From: Nocardia carnea
GTDB taxonomy: Bacteria > Actinomycetota > Actinomycetes > Mycobacteriales > Mycobacteriaceae
DNA: 64,000 nucleotides
Reading direction: 5' to 3'
NCBI RefSeq assembly: GCF_029868325.1
Contig: NZ_JARWNW010000290.1
Location: 1-64,000, forward strand
Translations under genes and position numbers: made by a program
In this document: positions 60,041 to 64,000 of the stretch, one piece after another
Layout of the letters: every line of letters starts with the position of its first letter
Position numbering within the stretch: the stretch's first letter is position 1
The notes under the pieces: model-generated
The model's input: only the letters and a program-made list of their open reading frames with translations
Databases searched by the model: none
Told to the model about the DNA's origin: nothing

Positions 60041-60792
60041 TGGCCGGCGCGTGGGACCGCCTCCTACGTGTCGCCGCCGCACGGGCCGCGGCGCCGAACG
60101 GACTGCTGTTCACCGAGCGGCAGCTGTACTACGAGCTGTGCCGCACGGTGCTGCCGGCGCACCGGCTACCGCGCCGACCCGCGTTCACGGTTCCGCCGGT
60201 GGTGCCGTACCGCGTTTTCCGGGCGGCACTGGACCGTATCGGCGAGGTACCCGGACTGCTCGGCCCGCCACCGGCCCGCCCGGCCGTCGTAGGTGCGCAC
60301 ACCCCGGAACCGGATCTCTTCGATTACGGCCTGCCGCGGCTGCTGGTCTGCCGTTCCACGGCGGTCGCGGCCATGTTGCGCGCCAACGGGATACCGATGG
60401 AATCGGCGTGCCCGGTGGTGAGTGCCACGGAACTACCGCTCGCTCCGGGAATCACGGCGATGCTCGCCCGCGCGCACGGCACCGTCTACGTCCTGCACGA
60501 CGCGGCCCCGGCAGAGCTCGCCTTCCCGGACCGGTTACCCACCCTGACCGACATTCCCGAGGGGGTCGATATCGTGCCGATCGGCTTGCGCCCGCCCCAG
60601 ACCACGCCTCTGCACCTGACCCATATCCGCACCACCGGCCGGGGCCGGGCCGTCGAGGTGGAATCGGTGAATCCCGCGGTCCTGTTGCGCAGTGTCCACC
60701 GGCTGGTCCGCGATGTGCCGCGGCCCGCCGGCACCTCGATCGATATCCGCCGCGCCCGGCGGACGGGCTTTCTCACCTGGCCCGCCGCATGA
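60040..60792 (+). CDS. Soluble paralogue of the zinc-ribbon membrane protein
   Basis: A 250-residue soluble protein related to the C-terminal domain of the preceding protein and ending in the same TGFLTWPAA. Its N-terminus, NGLLFTERQLYYELCRTVLP, resembles the start of topoisomerase VI A-/Spo11-related and Wadjet-type DNA proteins, and the LLVCRSTAVAAMLRANGI/VYVLHDAA pair recalls a Toprim fold with altered metal residues. This resemblance is weak. The ATG at 60040 shares its A with the TGA before it; an ATG at 60025 is an alternative. Confidence 0.6.
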   Translation: MAGAWDRLLRVAAARAAAPNGLLFTERQLYYELCRTVLPAHRLPRRPAFTVPPVVPYRVFRAALDRIGEVPGLLGPPPARPAVVGAHTPEPDLFDYGLPRLLVCRSTAVAAMLRANGIPMESACPVVSATELPLAPGITAMLARAHGTVYVLHDAAPAELAFPDRLPTLTDIPEGVDIVPIGLRPPQTTPLHLTHIRTTGRGRAVEVESVNPAVLLRSVHRLVRDVPRPAGTSIDIRRARRTGFLTWPAA

Positions 60793-60803
60793 AGGAGCCG
60801 AAT

Positions 60804-61286
60804 ATGCGCGCACGCAACGAGATCACCTACACCGACGAGCTGTTGGCCGACCGGACAGTGCACCGCAGGTATTCCGACGGCCGCCAGGAATGGCGCTCCC
60901 GCGGACCGGACGGGACGGTGTCGTGGCGCGACGACAGCGACGCCACCGGCACCGACGAGCCGCTGGGCCGGCACCTGATCAAACGCACCTACGGCGACGG
61001 CCGCGTCGTCTATGGGCGTGAGGCGGGTTACGGCCGAACCCTGTGGGGCGACGGCACACTGACCGCCAACCGATCGTCGTTCGGCGGTCGGCTCGGCGGG
61101 ATCCTCGCCGCCGCGGCAGGGGTGGTGCTGGTGGGCAGCCTCATCGCGCCACCGGACTCGCTTTCCCCCGAGCAGGAAGAAGAACTACGCCTTGCCGCCG
61201 AAGAATACCCGGCCGCGGCCACTGACGGCTCCGGTGAATACGGCGAATGGGGCGGCGACGCCGATTCCGACGGCGATTTCGGCTGA
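60804..61286 (+). CDS. Small membrane-anchored protein with acidic tail
   Basis: A 160-residue protein. Residues 1-90 are soluble, with RYSDGRQEWRSRGPDGTVSWRDD and KRTYGDGRVVYGREAGYGRTLWGDG tandem-like motifs; one helix follows (RLGGILAAAAGVVLVGSLIA) and the last about 40 residues are Glu/Asp/Gly-rich. The repeated DGR..(Y/W) motif is reminiscent of MORN-like repeats. AAGGAG sits six bases before the ATG at 60804, inside the preceding stop region. It is the third gene of the cluster. The family is unknown to me. Confidence 0.6.
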   Translation: MRARNEITYTDELLADRTVHRRYSDGRQEWRSRGPDGTVSWRDDSDATGTDEPLGRHLIKRTYGDGRVVYGREAGYGRTLWGDGTLTANRSSFGGRLGGILAAAAGVVLVGSLIAPPDSLSPEQEEELRLAAEEYPAAATDGSGEYGEWGGDADSDGDFG

Positions 61287-61295
61287 GGAGCAGCA

Positions 61296-63023
61296 GTGAG
61301 CCGATGGTGCGCCTTCCTGACAGAGCACGACCCGGTCGCGCAGGTACGCGCGGCCGGCGGCGACCCGGTTTCGGTATCGGGCCGCAGCGCCTTCGGGCTG
61401 CTTCCCGGCGAACCGGGTCAGGCCGAAGGCCCCTTCACCTGGCTCGATCTGACGGCAATAGGTGAAGTCACCCTGTTCAACGCCGCGGAACTGCGCAGGC
61501 GACTGGGCAGGGACGCCCCGCCACCCGATTGCGCCGACGGGCTCCTGCTGCTGGCCTGTTATGCGCGTTTCGGCACCGCGGGTCTGGCCGCTGCCGACGG
61601 AATGTTCGCCCTCGCGATCTCCACCGGCACCGAACTGGTACTGGTCCGCGACCACGTCGGCGCCCGCACCCTGTTCCATGCCCGCGCCCGCGGCCACTGG
61701 GCGGCGGCGACCTCGCTACGGGCCCTGCGACGCTGGCCCGAACTCGACACCGGACTGCATCTGCCCGCGGTGCGCTCGTTCCTCACCTTCGCCTATCTGC
61801 CGGGATCGGAAACCCTGCTGCGCGGAATCCACGAGGTGCTGCCCGGCCGGTGCCTGCGGCTGCGGTGCGACGGTTCGGTCGATGAGCAGATCTTCTGGGA
61901 GCCCGCGGAACACACCGAGGACCAGCCCGCACGCGAACACGCGCAGCGGTTGCGTGAGCTCCTCGAAAGCGCGACCGCGCGGCGATTACCGGCCGGCGAA
62001 CCGGTCGCCGTCCTGCTGTCCGGCGGTATCGACAGCAGCCTGGTCACCGCGCTGGCCACAAAACTGCACGAGCACCCGGTGCGGTCGTATTCGATCGGAT
62101 TCGACGGCACCACCCCGAACGAGCTCGCCTATTCGGGCCTGGTCGCCACCCACTGCCACACCGATCACCGGGTCCTCACCGTGCCCGGGGCCGCCGTCGC
62201 CGACCGGCTCGCGCATACCGTTTCGCTGCTGGACTGCCCGGTCGGTGATCCGCTGACCGTGCCGAACCTGCTGCTTGCCGAGGCCGCCGCGGCCGACGGC
62301 GCCACCACCATCCTCAACGGTGAGGGCGGGGATCCGGTATTCGGCGGCCCGAAGAACCTGCCGATGCTGATCTTCGAACTGTTCCGCGACGATCCCGGCC
62401 CGCAGGCCCGCGCCCGCGCGTATCTCGACAGCTACCGCAAATGCCACGGCGATCTGCCCGTCCTGCTCACCGGCGCAGTACTCGCCGAACTATCGGACGC
62501 ACCACCGCTGACCGACCTGCTGACCCCGTACCTGCAGCAGGGCCGGATGACCGGCCTGCTCAATCAACTCCTGCACACCAACCTGCGCACCAAAGGAGCG
62601 CACCACATCCTCACCAAAGTGGAGCGGCTCACCGCCGCCAGCGGAGTGGAGGGTCGCGCCCCGCTGTTCGACCGTGCGGTCATCGACTATTCGTTCCGGA
62701 TACCGGCGAACCTGAAACTTGCCGGAACCACAGAGAAATGGATTCTGAAGGAATCCGTCCGCGATCTGCTGCCCGCAACCATTGTCGACCGGCCGAAAAG
62801 CGGAATGCGGGTTCCGGTGCAGCAGTGGCTCACCGGCCCGCTCGCCGACCTCGGCAACGACCTGCTCTTCGGCCCCAGCGCGCGGGCCCGCGACCTGTTC
62901 CGCGCCGATACCCTGCGCGCCTGGTTGCGCGGTGACGGCTCCCTGCTGCCGCGGCACGGCGGCAAGCTGTGGCTGGTCCTCACCCTCGAGCTGTGGTTGC
63001 GCTCTTTCGAGGTGGGCCCCTGA
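61296..63023 (+). CDS. Asparagine-synthetase-like protein without the glutaminase cysteine
   Basis: A 575-residue AsnB-like protein. An N-terminal Ntn-like domain lacks the catalytic Cys2 (it begins MSRWCAF), so glutamine hydrolysis is not expected. The synthetase domain has the PP-loop SGGIDSS (242-248), FDGTTPNELAYSGLVATHCHTDH, LNGEGGDPVFGG and EGRAPLFDRAVIDYSFRIPANLK, with the KWILKESVRDLLPATIVDRPKSGMRVP tail. This suggests ATP-dependent amide or lactam formation with ammonia or another amine, as in beta-lactam synthetase or lasso-peptide cyclases. GAGGAG precedes the GTG start. The gene starts nine bases after the membrane-protein gene. Confidence 0.8.
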   Translation: MSRWCAFLTEHDPVAQVRAAGGDPVSVSGRSAFGLLPGEPGQAEGPFTWLDLTAIGEVTLFNAAELRRRLGRDAPPPDCADGLLLLACYARFGTAGLAAADGMFALAISTGTELVLVRDHVGARTLFHARARGHWAAATSLRALRRWPELDTGLHLPAVRSFLTFAYLPGSETLLRGIHEVLPGRCLRLRCDGSVDEQIFWEPAEHTEDQPAREHAQRLRELLESATARRLPAGEPVAVLLSGGIDSSLVTALATKLHEHPVRSYSIGFDGTTPNELAYSGLVATHCHTDHRVLTVPGAAVADRLAHTVSLLDCPVGDPLTVPNLLLAEAAAADGATTILNGEGGDPVFGGPKNLPMLIFELFRDDPGPQARARAYLDSYRKCHGDLPVLLTGAVLAELSDAPPLTDLLTPYLQQGRMTGLLNQLLHTNLRTKGAHHILTKVERLTAASGVEGRAPLFDRAVIDYSFRIPANLKLAGTTEKWILKESVRDLLPATIVDRPKSGMRVPVQQWLTGPLADLGNDLLFGPSARARDLFRADTLRAWLRGDGSLLPRHGGKLWLVLTLELWLRSFEVGP

Positions 63024-63072
63024 ACTTTCCGCGCCGCTTGTGTCACTGTCCGAAACCAGGAGTCCCCGAACG

Positions 63073-63828
63073 ATGTCCGCCCCGCAGAATCCCACCCCGC
63101 TCAAACAGCAGGCCGACGACGACAACGAAATCCACGACGTCGCCACGTTCCAGGACGCGGGCCGTAATGCCGTCACCCCGGTCGCGCAGTTCCCGGAGCC
63201 GGTCGCGCTGGCGGTGGTGAACGCCTTCGCCGATATCGTCACCCGCGCCGGACAGAGCGCGGCGGCTACGACCCCGGACTCCGACGGCATCGTCCGCTCC
63301 CAGACTTTCGAGGAGGGCGATGTGTACATGATCGAGAAACCGTTCGCCGGATTCTTCGCCGACCGCTACATCATGGACTTCTACGATGTCGCCGAACGCG
63401 ATATCTGCTCCCGGATGCACCTGCACACCGGACTGCGCTTCGTGCGGATGATGACCGGCCCCGGCACCCGCATCCGGGTCGGCAGTCTCTCCCCCTTCGC
63501 CATCACCGATGTTCCCGGCGTGACACCGTTCCGCCCGGCCACCTTCGAAGACGACCTCCCCGACACCCCCACCGGCGTGCATCGCACCCGATACAACCTG
63601 ATCGTGCCGCCGTGCTCGTTCGTGGATATGCAGATACCGCGCGGGGTCAGCCACCAGTTCAACGCGATAGGCCCGCACGCGGTGATCGATTCGGTGCACC
63701 CGGAAGAATCCATCGAGGTCTTCCGCGAGCAGATGTCGGGTTACAAGATGATGGCCCAGACCGTATTCCTCGCCGACGAACTCCCCTCCGCCGCGACCTG
63801 CATCGACACCGTCCCCACCGATCACTGA
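63073..63828 (+). CDS. Cupin-like protein downstream of the AsnB-like gene
   Basis: A 251-residue protein with a cupin-type histidine pattern: SRMHLHTGLRFVRMMTGPGTRIRVGSL early, and RGVSHQFNAIGPHAVIDSVHPEE later, which could hold a metal. It is 49 bp downstream of the AsnB-like gene on the same strand and therefore possibly in its operon. No close named relative is recognised. A catalytic (oxygenase/isomerase) or sensor role are both possible. Confidence 0.6.
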   Translation: MSAPQNPTPLKQQADDDNEIHDVATFQDAGRNAVTPVAQFPEPVALAVVNAFADIVTRAGQSAAATTPDSDGIVRSQTFEEGDVYMIEKPFAGFFADRYIMDFYDVAERDICSRMHLHTGLRFVRMMTGPGTRIRVGSLSPFAITDVPGVTPFRPATFEDDLPDTPTGVHRTRYNLIVPPCSFVDMQIPRGVSHQFNAIGPHAVIDSVHPEESIEVFREQMSGYKMMAQTVFLADELPSAATCIDTVPTDH

Positions 63829-64000
63829 AGCCCTGTCCGGTCCGGAAACTACCGGTGATTTCCCGCGCGCGATCGGTCGATGCTGTCGTCGCACCCCGCT
63901 AGGCGACAACACCGCCCAGGAAGGCCGTCCGACGGCGTGTGCGCCGGGGCATCGGTGCGTGCCGGGCCGCAGTCGGCCAACCGGCCGATCTCAGGTCGGT

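Overview
The window is chromosomal DNA from a high-GC actinomycete, most likely Nocardia or a close mycolic-acid-containing relative. The evidence is the GC-rich codon usage with GTG and TTG starts, an MmpS-type accessory protein, a CYP125-like steroid P450, an F420/Ddn-type oxidoreductase, a class A beta-lactamase lipoprotein, DUF5753/DUF6879 regulators and frequent ATGA-type stop/start overlaps. No rRNA, tRNA, insertion sequence, prophage or CRISPR array was recognised by eye. The assignment rests on reading protein motifs; no database search was run.

Layout. 1-480: homopolymer-rich, probably low-quality sequence that cuts an alpha/beta hydrolase gene. 480-9000: single-gene functions (phosphotransferase, AraC regulator, P450, a HutC regulator with a phosphonate-type FAD oxidase, two secreted hydrolases, an MmpS-like protein). 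8.9-10 kb: a Phd/VapC toxin-antitoxin pair facing an orphan XRE antitoxin-like gene. 11.0-13.4 kb: a divergent regulatory cassette with three tiny overlapping genes on one side and an acidic protein, DUF6879 and HTH-DUF5753 on the other. 13.5-25 kb: alanine symporter, beta-propeller protein, catalase, a CYP125-TetR operon, questin-oxidase-like protein with divergent MarR, a DUF1540 protein, an ATP-dependent DNA ligase and an NPCBM protein. 25.6-34.9 kb: DEAD-box helicase, SRPBCC and SDR proteins, an MFS exporter with divergent TetR, an ArsR/SRPBCC divergent pair, a Ddn-type protein and a cation exchanger.

34.9-41.1 kb is a coherent catabolic module: a GAF-PucR regulator, class II HMG-CoA reductase, HMG-CoA lyase and a two-gene TctA-like carboxylate transporter. 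Together they could take up mevalonate and convert it to acetyl-CoA and acetoacetate. 41.3-47.2 kb carries a two-component system, a repeat-bearing DUF4153/4173 membrane protein and a brnFE-lrp-like amino-acid export locus. 48.7-56.3 kb is a second catabolic module: carbamoylase-type hydrolase, diaminopropionate ammonia-lyase, HutC/GntR regulator, sodium symporter, M20 deacylase and D-aminoacylase. Two near-identical operator-like sequences, 5.2 kb apart, tie its two operons together.

59.0-63.8 kb is the best candidate for an undescribed system. It has a zinc-ribbon membrane protein, a soluble paralogue sharing its exact C-terminal nonapeptide, a small membrane protein, an asparagine-synthetase-like enzyme without the glutaminase cysteine, and a cupin-like protein, all on one strand with tight junctions in the first four. 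Many divergent promoters hold unusually clear palindromes. The most striking spans both start codons of the ArsR/SRPBCC pair (32605-32634).
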